Shown: in pieces, positions 1 to 7,615 of the stretch
Numbering within the stretch: position 1 is the first letter of the stretch
How the letters are laid out: the number at the start of each line of letters is the position of its first letter
From: Bacillota bacterium
GTDB taxonomy: Bacteria > Bacillota > Clostridia > Clostridiales > Clostridiaceae
Assembly: GCA_023399035.1 (NCBI GenBank)
Contig: JAEWQX010000205.1
Span: forward strand, 1 to 20,944
DNA length: 20,944 bases
Direction: 5' to 3'
Notes under the pieces: model-generated
The model's database searches: none
Seen by the model: only the letters and a program-made list of their open reading frames with translations
Told to the model about the DNA's origin: nothing
Translations under genes and position numbers: made by a program

Positions 1-6
1 ATATTG

Positions 7-46
7 AGTCACAGGTTATAATATAGATTATCCTGTGACTTTTTTT
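7..46 (+). terminator. Rho-independent terminator of upstream gene
   Basis: A 9-bp perfect stem, AGTCACAGG (7-15) with CCTGTGACT (32-40), has a 16-nt AT-rich loop and is followed by seven T (40-46). It should end transcription of a + strand gene lying left of the window. That gene is not visible. Confidence 0.85.
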
Positions 47-86
47 AAGAAAATTATAAAATTATAAAGAAAATAAAAAATTTTTG

Positions 87-115
87 TTGATAGGATATAT
101 ACCTTATGATATACT
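87..115 (+). promoter_or_regulatory. Sigma-A-type promoter for rpsB-tsf
   Basis: TTGATA (87-92) and TATACT (110-115) are separated by 17 bp, with an A/T-rich stretch upstream like an UP element. The predicted start is near 121-123, giving a leader of about 100 nt before rpsB. Read from sequence; the start site is inferred. Confidence 0.75.
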
Positions 116-147
116 ATCTAAGGTAACAAAATACACACATTATTGCG

Positions 148-187
148 TTTGTAAAGACGGTGCCGTACTTTGCGGTATCTTTATAAG
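148..187 (+). promoter_or_regulatory. Structured 5' leader hairpin of rpsB
   Basis: A lower stem of 10 bp (148-157 with 178-187, two wobble pairs) carries a 3-nt bulge CGG (158-160), then a 5-bp upper stem TGCCG (161-165) with CGGTA (173-177) and a 7-nt loop. It lies between the promoter and the rpsB ribosome binding site and has no T run after it, so it is not a terminator. Its position suits autogenous control by S2, but that function is inferred and I cannot match it to a named leader family. Confidence 0.55.
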
Positions 188-224
188 AAAACAATAATGG
201 AGGTAAAAACCAGGAGGTAAGAAA

Positions 225-926
225 ATGTCAGTAATATCAATGAAACAATTATTAGAAGCAGGTGTACATTTCGGACACCAAACAAGAAGATGGAACCCTA
301 AAATGGCTCCTTATATATTCACAGAAAGAAACGGAATATATATAATCGACTTACAAAAAACAGTAAAGAAAGCTGAAGAAGCTTACAACTTCATTAAAGA
401 AGTAGCTGCTGAAGGTAAAGACATATTATTCGTTGGAACTAAGAAACAAGCTCAAGAAGCTATCGAAGAAGAAGCAATCAGAAGTAACATGCACTTCGTT
501 AACAATAGATGGTTAGGTGGTATGTTAACAAACTTCACAACTATCAAGAGCAGAATAAAGAAATTAGAAGATATCGAAAAAATGCAAGAAGATGGAACAT
601 TTGAAGTTCTTCCTAAGAAAGAAGTTATCAAATTAAAAGGTGAATTAGAAAAATTACAAAAGAACCTTGGTGGTATCAGAAACTTAGATGCTTCAAACGT
701 AGGAGCTATGTTTATAGTTGACCCAAGAAAAGAAAAGAACGCTATATTAGAAGCTAAGATTTTAGGAATTCCAGTAGTTGCTATCGTAGATACTAACTGT
801 GATCCAGAAGAAGTTGATTACGTAATTCCAGGTAATGATGATGCTATCAGAGCTGTTAAATTAATAACTGCTAAAATGGCTGATGCTATTATCGAAGGAA
901 GACAAGGCGAACAATTAGCTGAATAA
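225..926 (+). CDS. rpsB: 30S ribosomal protein S2
   Basis: S2 is a structural protein of the small ribosomal subunit, bound on the solvent side at the head-body junction and needed for S1/mRNA docking. The 233-residue product has the family hallmarks: LLEAGVHFGHQTRRWNPKM near the N-terminus, NNRWLGGMLTNF from about residue 93, and DPRKEKNAILEAKILGIP followed by DTNCDP in the C-terminal half. Length is normal and complete. The start is ATG 225 with AGGAGG at 212-217; a second purine-rich GGAGG lies at 199-203. It is the first gene of a two-gene unit with tsf, an arrangement conserved across bacteria. Identification is certain. Confidence 0.98.
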   Translation: MSVISMKQLLEAGVHFGHQTRRWNPKMAPYIFTERNGIYIIDLQKTVKKAEEAYNFIKEVAAEGKDILFVGTKKQAQEAIEEEAIRSNMHFVNNRWLGGMLTNFTTIKSRIKKLEDIEKMQEDGTFEVLPKKEVIKLKGELEKLQKNLGGIRNLDASNVGAMFIVDPRKEKNAILEAKILGIPVVAIVDTNCDPEEVDYVIPGNDDAIRAVKLITAKMADAIIEGRQGEQLAE

Positions 927-935
927 TTTAGATAT

Positions 936-992
936 AAAAGGGTGAGTGGAGTTAAGTTCAGTTACCCTTTTCCTAAATTACCTATATGGTAA
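936..992 (+). promoter_or_regulatory. Intercistronic hairpins between rpsB and tsf
   Basis: The first hairpin pairs 936-945 with 962-971 (10 bp, one G-T), then after one G/G mismatch 947-950 with 957-960, leaving loop GTTAAG. The second is TTACC (978-982) with GGTAA (988-992) around TATAT. Only four T close the first stem and CC follows, so it is at best a partial terminator. It could also set mRNA processing or stability between S2 and EF-Ts. Structure is seen; role is inferred. Confidence 0.5.
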
Positions 993-1026
993 GGATTACT
1001 TTCAATGATTTAAGGAGGATTTAATA

Positions 1027-1944
1027 ATGGCAAATATAAGTGCACAATTAGTTAAAGAACTAAGAGAAATGACTGGAGCTAAGATGATGGATTGTAAGAA
1101 AGCTCTAGTACAAACTGAAGGAGATATCGAAAAGGCTATCGAATTCTTAAGAGAAAAAGGACTTGCAGACGCAGCTAAGAAATCAGGAAGAGTTGCTGCT
1201 GAAGGTATAGTTAAAACATACATTTCTGAAGATAAGAAGAAAGGTTCAGTTGTTGAATTCAACTGTGAAACTGACTTCGTTGCTGCTAACGATGAATTCA
1301 CTGCTTTCGCTGAAAGATTAGCAGAAATGGCTGTTGAAACTGGAGTTGAAACTGTTGAAGCTTTATTAAACGAAAAATTCGATGCAGAAACTACTGTTTC
1401 TGATGCTTTAAAAGCATTAATAGCTAAATTAGGTGAAAACATGACTGTAAGAAGATTCACTACATTTACTATTGAAAACGGAGTAGTTAAGAGCTACATT
1501 CACGGTGGCGGAAGAATCGGAGTTTTAGTTGAAGTTGCATGTGACACTGCAAGCGATGTTCTTGACGAAGTTGCTAAAGAAGTATGTATGCAAATTGCTG
1601 CTGCTAACCCACTATTCTTAAGCGAAGATCAAGTAGATGCTGCTTCTATAGAAAAAGAAAAAGAAATCTACAGAGTTCAAGCTTTAAATGAAGGTAAGCC
1701 AGAAAATATCGTTGAAAAAATGGTTGAAGGTAGAATTAAGAAATACTATAAAGAAGTTTGTTTATTAGACCAATTATGGGTTAAAGATAACGACAAGACA
1801 ATAGCTAAGTTCTTAGCTGAAAAATCTAAAGAGGTTGGTTCTCCAATAACTGTAACTAGATTCGTAAGATACGAAAGAGGAGAAGGAATCGAAGTTGAAA
1901 AGGTAGACTTTGCTGCAGAAGTTGCTGCACAAATGGGCAAATAG
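1027..1944 (+). CDS. tsf: Elongation factor Ts
   Basis: EF-Ts is the guanine nucleotide exchange factor that removes GDP from EF-Tu so it can be reloaded with GTP. The 305-residue product begins with the UBA-like N-terminal domain, containing TGAKMMDCKKAL, and has the EF-Tu-contacting core sequence ETDFVA with T82-D83-F84-V85. The dimerisation/core domains follow to the end. Length is normal for the long bacterial form. The start is ATG 1027 with AAGGAGG at 1012-1018. It sits 100 nt after rpsB behind a strong hairpin and ends at a clear terminator, so S2 and EF-Ts form one transcription unit. Confidence 0.98.
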   Translation: MANISAQLVKELREMTGAKMMDCKKALVQTEGDIEKAIEFLREKGLADAAKKSGRVAAEGIVKTYISEDKKKGSVVEFNCETDFVAANDEFTAFAERLAEMAVETGVETVEALLNEKFDAETTVSDALKALIAKLGENMTVRRFTTFTIENGVVKSYIHGGGRIGVLVEVACDTASDVLDEVAKEVCMQIAAANPLFLSEDQVDAASIEKEKEIYRVQALNEGKPENIVEKMVEGRIKKYYKEVCLLDQLWVKDNDKTIAKFLAEKSKEVGSPITVTRFVRYERGEGIEVEKVDFAAEVAAQMGK

Positions 1945-1957
1945 TTTTAACCTTAGG

Positions 1958-1984
1958 AGAGAACACTTTGTGTTCTCTTTTTTT
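1958..1984 (+). terminator. Terminator after tsf
   Basis: GAGAACAC (1959-1966) pairs perfectly with GTGTTCTC (1970-1977) around a TTT loop, with A1958-T1978 extending it, followed by a T run to 1984. It closes the rpsB-tsf unit. Confidence 0.92.
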
Positions 1985-2128
1985 AAAGAGATAAGTAAAA
2001 TAAATTAATCAGATTTTATCTATTAAAGGTTAATTTTAAAGCAGCTCAGTTTACTACATATAAAGAAAAGTGTAGAAATTTAATTATTTAAGACATGAAA
2101 ACTATACATTTTCAATAGGTTCTGCTAA

Positions 2129-2134
2129 TATAAT
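2129..2134 (+). promoter_or_regulatory. Candidate -10 box upstream of pyrH
   Basis: A perfect TATAAT lies 55 bp before the pyrH start in the 204-base gap after the tsf terminator. No good -35 box is found at 16-18 bp (TACATT at 2105-2110 is the nearest). Since a terminator precedes the gap, pyrH needs a promoter here, but this exact element is only a candidate. Confidence 0.35.
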
Positions 2135-2188
2135 AGTGACTAGACAAGTGATAAAATCAGCCTATTAATATTCAGGAGGTAATTTAAT

Positions 2189-2902
2189 ATGTCAGAATGT
2201 AAATACAAGAGAGTAATATTAAAGCTTTCAGGAGAAGCTTTAGCTGGAGCAAATGGCTTTGGTCTTGATTTCAATGTAGCTAAAAGAATAGCATTAGAAA
2301 TTAAAGAATTAGTAGATATGGGTGTTGAAGTTGGTGCAGTTGTAGGCGGCGGAAACATATGGAGAGGCAGAAGTGGTGAAGGCATGGATAGAACTACTGC
2401 TGACTATATGGGAATGATGGCAACAACAATAAATGCGTTAGCACTTCAGGATTCATTAGAACAAGTTGGAGTTATGACAAGAGTTCAGACTGCTATAGAA
2501 ATGAAAGAAGTTGCAGAACCATTTATAAGAAGAAGAGCAATGAGACACCTTGAAAAAGGAAGAGTTGTTATTTTTGCTGCTGGAACAGGAAATCCATATT
2601 TCTCAACTGATACAACAGCTGCACTTAGAGCAGCAGAAATTGAAGCTGATGTAATTCTTTTAGCTAAAAAGGTAGACGGGGTTTATGATAAAGATCCTCA
2701 CAAGTATTCAGATGCTAAAAAATATGATACATTATCATATATAGAAGTATTAGAACAAGGATTACAAGTTATGGATTCAACAGCAACTTCATTATGTATG
2801 GATAATGAAATTCCAATTCTTGTATTTGGATTAGATGAACCAGGTAATATTAAAAAGGCTGCCTGTGGAGAAAATATAGGTACATTAGTATCAAAAAAAT
2901 AG
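2189..2902 (+). CDS. pyrH: UMP kinase (uridylate kinase)
   Basis: PyrH phosphorylates UMP to UDP with ATP, the committed step to UTP and CTP, in the cytosol as a hexamer of the amino-acid-kinase fold. The 237-residue product shows the N-terminal phosphate-binding segment VILKLSGEAL (residues 9-18), the glycine loop VVGGGNIWRGR (about 53-63), and AGTGNPYFSTDTTAALRA followed by KVDGVYDKDPHK for nucleotide and UMP binding. Length is standard. The start is ATG 2189 with AGGAGG at 2174-2179. frr follows after 10 nt, the usual pairing. The family is normally activated by GTP and inhibited by UTP; this is family knowledge. Confidence 0.98.
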   Translation: MSECKYKRVILKLSGEALAGANGFGLDFNVAKRIALEIKELVDMGVEVGAVVGGGNIWRGRSGEGMDRTTADYMGMMATTINALALQDSLEQVGVMTRVQTAIEMKEVAEPFIRRRAMRHLEKGRVVIFAAGTGNPYFSTDTTAALRAAEIEADVILLAKKVDGVYDKDPHKYSDAKKYDTLSYIEVLEQGLQVMDSTATSLCMDNEIPILVFGLDEPGNIKKAACGENIGTLVSKK

Positions 2903-2912
2903 GAGGTTTATT

Positions 2913-3470
2913 ATGATTAAGGATATCATCAAAAATGCAGAAGAAAAGATGAAAAAAACAATATCTGTATTAGAGTCAGATTTATCAACAATGAAAGCTG
3001 GTAGAGCTAATCCAACAATGCTTGATAGAGTTCAAGTTGAATATTATGGAAGCATGTGCCCACTTAGCCAGGTGGCAAACGTATCAGCTCCAGAACCAAG
3101 AGTATTAATGATAACTCCTTGGGAAAAACCATTGCTTAAAGACATTGAAAGAGCAATATTAAAATCAGACTTAGGTTTAAATCCTTCAAATGATGGATCT
3201 GTTATAAGATTAGTTGTACCAGAACTAACAGAAGAAACAAGAAAAGCTCTTGTTAAGAACGTAAAGAAGACTGGTGAAGATGCAAAAGTTGCAGTAAGAT
3301 CTATAAGAAAATCTGCAAATGATAAGATAAAAGCCTTAAAGAAAGATGGGGACATCTCAGAAGACCAAATTAAAAAAGGTGAAGATGACGTTCAAAAGAA
3401 AACAGATGCAGTTGTAAAGCAAATCGATGCTATAATTGCTGCTAAAGAAAAAGAGGTTTTATCAGTTTAA
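2913..3470 (+). CDS. frr: Ribosome recycling factor
   Basis: RRF acts with EF-G to split the post-termination ribosome so subunits can be reused. The 185-residue product has the standard length and composition: a long-helix N-terminal segment with LSTMKAGRANPTMLD, the small beta domain around PLSQVANVSAPEPR, and the C-terminal long helices rich in Lys/Arg/Asp with VRSIRKSANDKIK. The start is ATG 2913; its AGGAGG (2901-2906) overlaps the pyrH stop codon, so the two genes are probably translationally coupled. A strong terminator follows 4 nt after the stop. Confidence 0.98.
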   Translation: MIKDIIKNAEEKMKKTISVLESDLSTMKAGRANPTMLDRVQVEYYGSMCPLSQVANVSAPEPRVLMITPWEKPLLKDIERAILKSDLGLNPSNDGSVIRLVVPELTEETRKALVKNVKKTGEDAKVAVRSIRKSANDKIKALKKDGDISEDQIKKGEDDVQKKTDAVVKQIDAIIAAKEKEVLSV

Positions 3471-3474
3471 TAAT

Positions 3475-3503
3475 AAAAAAACCTGCTTAAAGCAGGTTTT
3501 TTT
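3475..3503 (+). terminator. Terminator after frr
   Basis: CCTGC (3482-3486) pairs with GCAGG (3492-3496) around TTAAA, flanked by seven A (3475-3481) that can extend the stem into seven T (3497-3503). The A and T flanks make it potentially bidirectional. Confidence 0.93.
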
Positions 3504-3585
3504 ATTAATTAATTGATAATATAATTTTTACGACTTATTTAATTTAACATAGAAAAGATTTTCCTATATAGGGGGAGAAAAAATA

Positions 3586-4347
3586 ATGTTAGACATGTTT
3601 AGAACGAAAAAGGAAGAACAGATTAATGATGCAGAGTTAGATATGAATAATATACCTAACCATATTGCTATAATCATGGATGGAAATGGACGCTGGGCTA
3701 AGGAAAGAAAACTTCCAAGAAGTATGGGCCATAAAGCTGGTGTTGAAACAATAAGAAGAATTTTAAAAGAATCAACAAGACTTGGTGTTAAAAATTTGAC
3801 ACTATATGCATTCTCAACTGAAAACTGGGCAAGACCTAAGGATGAAGTTAGTGCACTAATGAAGCTTTTAGTAACTTATCTAAGAAAAGAATTAGATGAG
3901 TGTCATAAAAATGGAGTAAGAATGAATGTTTTTGGGGACATGACACGTCTTCCTAAGGAATGTCAGGATGCTCTTAATGATGCTCTAGAAACAACTAAGA
4001 ATAATACTAGAATAAACTTGAATTTTGCTCTTAATTATGGTGGAAGAGACGAAATTGTAAGAGCAATAAAGCTTATGTGTTCAGATGTAAAAAATAATAT
4101 CATAAAAGAAGAGGATATTAATTCAGAATTAGTAGCAAACTACTTATATACAAAAGGAATTCCAGATCCTGATTTAATAATAAGACCATCAGGTGAACAG
4201 AGACTAAGCAATTTCTTATTATGGCAGTGTGCTTATTCAGAATTCTGGTATTCAGATATAAACTGGCCAGATTTTAAGGAAGAAGATTTAAGGCAGGCAA
4301 TATTTGACTATCAAAACAGAGACCGCCGTTTTGGTAAAGTAAAATAA
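3586..4347 (+). CDS. uppS: Undecaprenyl diphosphate synthase (cis-prenyltransferase)
   Basis: UppS condenses isopentenyl-PP onto farnesyl-PP in cis to build the C55 lipid carrier for peptidoglycan and other wall polymers. The 253-residue product carries IAIIMDGNGRWAKER with catalytic Asp at residue 32, then SMGHKAGVETIRRIL, LYAFSTENWARP, NFALNYGGRDEI, and IRPSGEQRLSNFLLW with Arg200 and Glu204 near the C-terminus, followed by SEFWYSDINWPDF. Length is normal, with a charged ~20-residue N-terminal extension before the core. The start is ATG 3586 with GGGGGAG at 3571-3577. cdsA follows 15 nt later in one unit. Confidence 0.97.
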   Translation: MLDMFRTKKEEQINDAELDMNNIPNHIAIIMDGNGRWAKERKLPRSMGHKAGVETIRRILKESTRLGVKNLTLYAFSTENWARPKDEVSALMKLLVTYLRKELDECHKNGVRMNVFGDMTRLPKECQDALNDALETTKNNTRINLNFALNYGGRDEIVRAIKLMCSDVKNNIIKEEDINSELVANYLYTKGIPDPDLIIRPSGEQRLSNFLLWQCAYSEFWYSDINWPDFKEEDLRQAIFDYQNRDRRFGKVK

Positions 4348-4362
4348 AGGAGTTGTTATATT

Positions 4363-5160
4363 TTGAAATCTAATAATAGATATTTAGGTGCAGCTATGAT
4401 TGCTCCATTTATAATATTTGTTTTCCTTGGAGGAATTTATCTTAAAGGTTTTGTATTTGCATTGTCATTAATGGCTTTATGGGAATTTTTTAATGCACTA
4501 AGACAGAATAAATTCAAGCCTATAGATATAGCTGCATATATTCTCCTAGCAATATATTATTTAACTAATAATAATTTTGAAATAATTATGTATATTTTAG
4601 TTGCAGCTGTATTTCTACTTCTTATAGTTCCTGTAATTGATTTGGATTATACATTTGTAGATGTGTCCTTAACATTGCTTGGATTTATATATGCGGGAAT
4701 ATTATTTAGTACTGTATATTTAGTAAATTCAAAAACAAGCGGTGCTTATCTCGTATGGCTTATTTTTATAAGTTCATGGTTGTCTGATACAGCAGCTTAT
4801 TATAGCGGGAGATTTCTAGGTAAACATAAGTTATGTCCCAAGGTATCTCCTAAGAAGACTGTAGAAGGCTCCATAGGAGGATTATTAGGTGCAACAATAT
4901 TCTGTGGAATATTTGGTGTTATAGTCAATAAATATACATACATAATGCCTATTTATCATTATTTTATAATTGGCGGATTATGTGGAGTATTTGGACAGTT
5001 TGGAGATTTAGTTGCTTCATCAGTTAAAAGATACGTAGGAATTAAGGATTATAGTAACTTAATACCTGGTCATGGAGGAATATTAGACAGATTTGATAGT
5101 ATAATCTTTTCTGCAACTGTAATTTTTTATTATTTAACTTTTATAGTTGGAATTAAGTAA
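4363..5160 (+). CDS. cdsA: Phosphatidate cytidylyltransferase (CDP-diglyceride synthase)
   Basis: CdsA is an integral membrane enzyme that makes CDP-diacylglycerol from phosphatidic acid and CTP, the precursor of phosphatidylglycerol, cardiolipin and phosphatidylethanolamine. The 265-residue protein is hydrophobic over most of its length, with about eight membrane segments. It ends with the family signature starting SSVKRYVGIKDYSNLIPGHG and continuing GILDRFD up to about residue 245; an earlier conserved segment reads WLSDTAAYYSGRFLGKHK. The start is TTG 4363 with AAAGGAG at 4346-4352; no ATG fits as well. It follows uppS closely and is cut off from the next gene by two terminators. Confidence 0.95.
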   Translation: MKSNNRYLGAAMIAPFIIFVFLGGIYLKGFVFALSLMALWEFFNALRQNKFKPIDIAAYILLAIYYLTNNNFEIIMYILVAAVFLLLIVPVIDLDYTFVDVSLTLLGFIYAGILFSTVYLVNSKTSGAYLVWLIFISSWLSDTAAYYSGRFLGKHKLCPKVSPKKTVEGSIGGLLGATIFCGIFGVIVNKYTYIMPIYHYFIIGGLCGVFGQFGDLVASSVKRYVGIKDYSNLIPGHGGILDRFDSIIFSATVIFYYLTFIVGIK

Positions 5161-5202
5161 AAGATTAAGGTATATCATAATAAATAGTTTTATTTTTATA
5201 TT

Positions 5203-5244
5203 AGAAGTGAAAACTAGAGAGCATCTAAGCTTCACTTCTTTTTT
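5203..5244 (+). terminator. First of two tandem terminators after cdsA
   Basis: AGAAGTGAA (5203-5211) pairs with TTCACTTCT (5231-5239) around a 19-nt loop, followed by a T run to 5244. Confidence 0.85.
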
Positions 5245-5264
5245 ATTATAGAGTATAATTTTTG

Positions 5265-5303
5265 AAATCAGGTATTTGAAAATATTCAAGTATCTGATTT
5301 TTT
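5265..5303 (+). terminator. Second tandem terminator after cdsA
   Basis: A 16-bp stem (5265-5280 with 5285-5300, two G-T wobbles, no mismatch) has a 4-nt loop AATA and T residues to 5303. It lies about 20 nt after the first terminator. Confidence 0.9.
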
Positions 5304-5429
5304 AATGTCTAGGAAAGAGAAAGACATGGTCTGAAAGGCAGATTTTGTTCTGATAAATTTACGTAGTGATACATTTTGTAATTTATTATATACGAAGAAA
5401 CATATAATATAAAAGCAGGTATAAATAAA

Positions 5430-6410
5430 TTGGGGAGTGTGAAAATTATTTTTGAAAGTTATAAAAAGATTTTTTCACTTATATTTTCTTTAATAATTAC
5501 AGTTATCATAACTTTTCTTATAAAATTTTATTTCAAGCCATTCATTGTTATACTTATTATGTCAATAATATGTATGCCGATCTACAGATTTATGATAAGT
5601 CTCAAAGTTCATGATAAGATTGCAGGTGCAGTTACGCTTGTGGCAGTAAATATTATTCTTATACTGACAATTATATATATGGGTGGAGAAATATACAGTA
5701 TAATTAAAAAAATATATTTGTCAAATGTACAAATAATAAATAAGTTTATTCAGGATATATCAAAAGCTGTAAATATTGATCTCAATGATTTGAAAATAGG
5801 GAAAAGCGTATTTTCAATAATAAATGATGCAAGTATAAGGCAGGGTGCGGTAAGTACAGGAGATAGTATACTAGCTTATTTTATAGCTAATGTATGTACA
5901 TTTTTCGTTCTTGTAGATAAAAAAAATATTATTGATGTAGCATATAGACTATTTCCTGAGAATGTTATAAAGAAATTCAGAAAACAGAAGAATAATTTTG
6001 TGAACATGATAAGTATACAGGGAATTTTAATATTAATTTCTACATTAGAAATTATATTTGGGTTTATGATACTTGGAGTTTCTAAATTTTTTATGCTCGG
6101 ACTTATATGTGGTCTTCTCGATCTGCTTCCTTATGTGGGGATAATAATTGTATTTATTCCTATTATAATATACAATATTATAATGAAGAATTATCTTGTG
6201 GCATTTGGATTAATATGTCTTTACATATTAGTGCAGATTGTACGGGAAATACTAGAAGCAAAATTTTTAGGAAATAAGCTTGACATACATCCGCTTGTTA
6301 TATTTATTTCAATTTATGTAGGAGTAAAAATATTTGGAATACTTGGAATATTAGTTGGACCTATGTACAGCATTATTGCAAAAGAGATAATATACAGTGA
6401 GATTAAATGA
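5430..6410 (+). CDS. AI-2E family transporter-like membrane protein
   Basis: The product (326 residues from TTG 5430) is a polytopic membrane protein of the AI-2E transporter superfamily. Members are variously described as autoinducer exporters, Na+/H+ antiporters or the sporulation protein YtvI; the substrate here cannot be read from sequence. Two to three hydrophobic segments fill residues ~12-85, a more polar stretch follows, then a C-terminal block with GLICGLLDLLPYVGIIIVFI and later ILGILVGPMYSII, which are the family's most recognisable parts. The start is uncertain: TTG 5430 has only a weak AGG at 5417-5419, GTG 5439 lies too close to GGGGAG (5432-5437), and that GGGGAG would fit an ATT at 5445. 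Two terminators precede it, with an unpaired TATAAT at 5403-5408 as the only -10 candidate. dxr follows after 27 nt, so they are probably co-transcribed. Confidence 0.82.
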   Translation: MGSVKIIFESYKKIFSLIFSLIITVIITFLIKFYFKPFIVILIMSIICMPIYRFMISLKVHDKIAGAVTLVAVNIILILTIIYMGGEIYSIIKKIYLSNVQIINKFIQDISKAVNIDLNDLKIGKSVFSIINDASIRQGAVSTGDSILAYFIANVCTFFVLVDKKNIIDVAYRLFPENVIKKFRKQKNNFVNMISIQGILILISTLEIIFGFMILGVSKFFMLGLICGLLDLLPYVGIIIVFIPIIIYNIIMKNYLVAFGLICLYILVQIVREILEAKFLGNKLDIHPLVIFISIYVGVKIFGILGILVGPMYSIIAKEIIYSEIK

Positions 6411-6437
6411 AAGCATGACTTTTAGGAGGAAACAGAA

Positions 6438-7598
6438 ATGAAGAAAATTTCCATATTAGGTGCTACAGGCTCTATTGGGACACAGACATTAGATGTAATA
6501 AGAAAATCTGAAAATGACTTAAAACTTATTGGTGTAACAGCAAACACATCAGTAAAAAAAGTTATAGAAATAATAGAAGAGTTTAAGCCTTATTATGTTG
6601 GGATGATGGATCGTGAATGTGCGGATGAAATAAGAAAGTACTGTACAGAACATAATAAGAATATAGAAGTTCTTGAAGGGATAGAGGGACTAAATAAAAT
6701 AGCATCGTTAGATGAAATTGACATAGTAGTGACATCTGTTGTTGGTATGATAGGATTAGAACCTACTTTAAAGGCAATAGAAGCTAAAAAAGATATTGCT
6801 CTTGCAAACAAGGAAACACTTGTTGTTGCAGGGGAACTTGTAATGAAAGCAGCAAAAGAAAATAATGTAAAAATACTTCCAGTTGATTCTGAACACAGTG
6901 CAATAGATCAGAGTATTAGAGGTAATAATCTTAAAACTTTAAAAAAAATAATTTTAACTGCATCAGGAGGACCTTTTAGGGGAAAGGTAACAGATGATTT
7001 AAAGCAAGTAAAAGTTGAAGATGCATTAAAGCATCCAAAATGGAATATGGGAAGAAAGATATCTATAGATTCTGCAACGCTAATGAATAAGGGTCTTGAA
7101 GTTATAGAAGCTCATTGGCTTTTTAATTGTGATTATGATAATATACAAGTATTGGTGCATCCGCAGAGCATAATACATTCTATGGTTGAATATATAGATG
7201 GAAGTATAATAGCACAGCTTGGAGCACAGGATATGAGGCTTCCAATACAATACGCCCTTAATTACGAAGAACGTAAAAATCAGATTGCAGATACTATTGA
7301 TTTTTATGAAATAAGCCAGCTTACTTTTGAAAAACCTGATATGGATACATTCAAGGCTCTTAAACTTGCATTTAAGGCAGGAAAGATAGGTGGACTTATG
7401 CCAACTATTTTAAATGGAGCAAATGAAGCGGCTGTTGAATTATTTTTAAATAAAAAAATAGGATTTTTAGATATTGCAGATTTAATAGAAAGAGCAATGG
7501 AAGAGTTTGAAGAGGAGGGAAAAGGAGAAGTAAGTCTTGAAAAAGTTATTGATTTAGATAAGAGAGTTAAAGAATATGTAAGACAAAGCTCGATTTAA
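6438..7598 (+). CDS. dxr: 1-deoxy-D-xylulose 5-phosphate reductoisomerase
   Basis: Dxr converts 1-deoxy-D-xylulose 5-phosphate to 2-C-methyl-D-erythritol 4-phosphate with NADPH, the committed step of the MEP isoprenoid pathway. The 386-residue product starts with the nucleotide-binding loop GATGSIGTQTLDVI (Gly8-Gly14), has ALANKETLVVAG, the metal-ligand segment PVDSEHSAI with Asp150 and Glu152, the flexible loop with TASGGPFRG and HPKWNMG, and SATLMNKGLEVIEAHWLF with Glu221 as the likely third metal ligand. Length is typical. The start is ATG 6438 with AGGAGG at 6424-6429. rseP begins 17 nt after the stop, its ribosome binding site touching the dxr stop codon. Confidence 0.98.
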   Translation: MKKISILGATGSIGTQTLDVIRKSENDLKLIGVTANTSVKKVIEIIEEFKPYYVGMMDRECADEIRKYCTEHNKNIEVLEGIEGLNKIASLDEIDIVVTSVVGMIGLEPTLKAIEAKKDIALANKETLVVAGELVMKAAKENNVKILPVDSEHSAIDQSIRGNNLKTLKKIILTASGGPFRGKVTDDLKQVKVEDALKHPKWNMGRKISIDSATLMNKGLEVIEAHWLFNCDYDNIQVLVHPQSIIHSMVEYIDGSIIAQLGAQDMRLPIQYALNYEERKNQIADTIDFYEISQLTFEKPDMDTFKALKLAFKAGKIGGLMPTILNGANEAAVELFLNKKIGFLDIADLIERAMEEFEEEGKGEVSLEKVIDLDKRVKEYVRQSSI

Positions 7599-7615
7599 GG
7601 AGGATAATTAAATAT

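Noticed and set aside
1002..1460. Open frame on the - strand opposite tsf
   Set aside because: It lies mostly opposite tsf, has low-complexity Ser/Ala-rich content and no family features; it is a shadow of a highly biased coding strand.
2114..2166. Hairpin AATAGG/CCTATT with CTG/CAG before pyrH
   Set aside because: It overlaps the only good -10 box (2129-2134), so it would not be fully transcribed from there; the pairing is short with a long loop and likely chance.
5305..5327. Small hairpin ATGTCT/AGACAT after the second cdsA terminator
   Set aside because: Only 6 bp with an 11-nt loop in AT-rich DNA; too weak to call.
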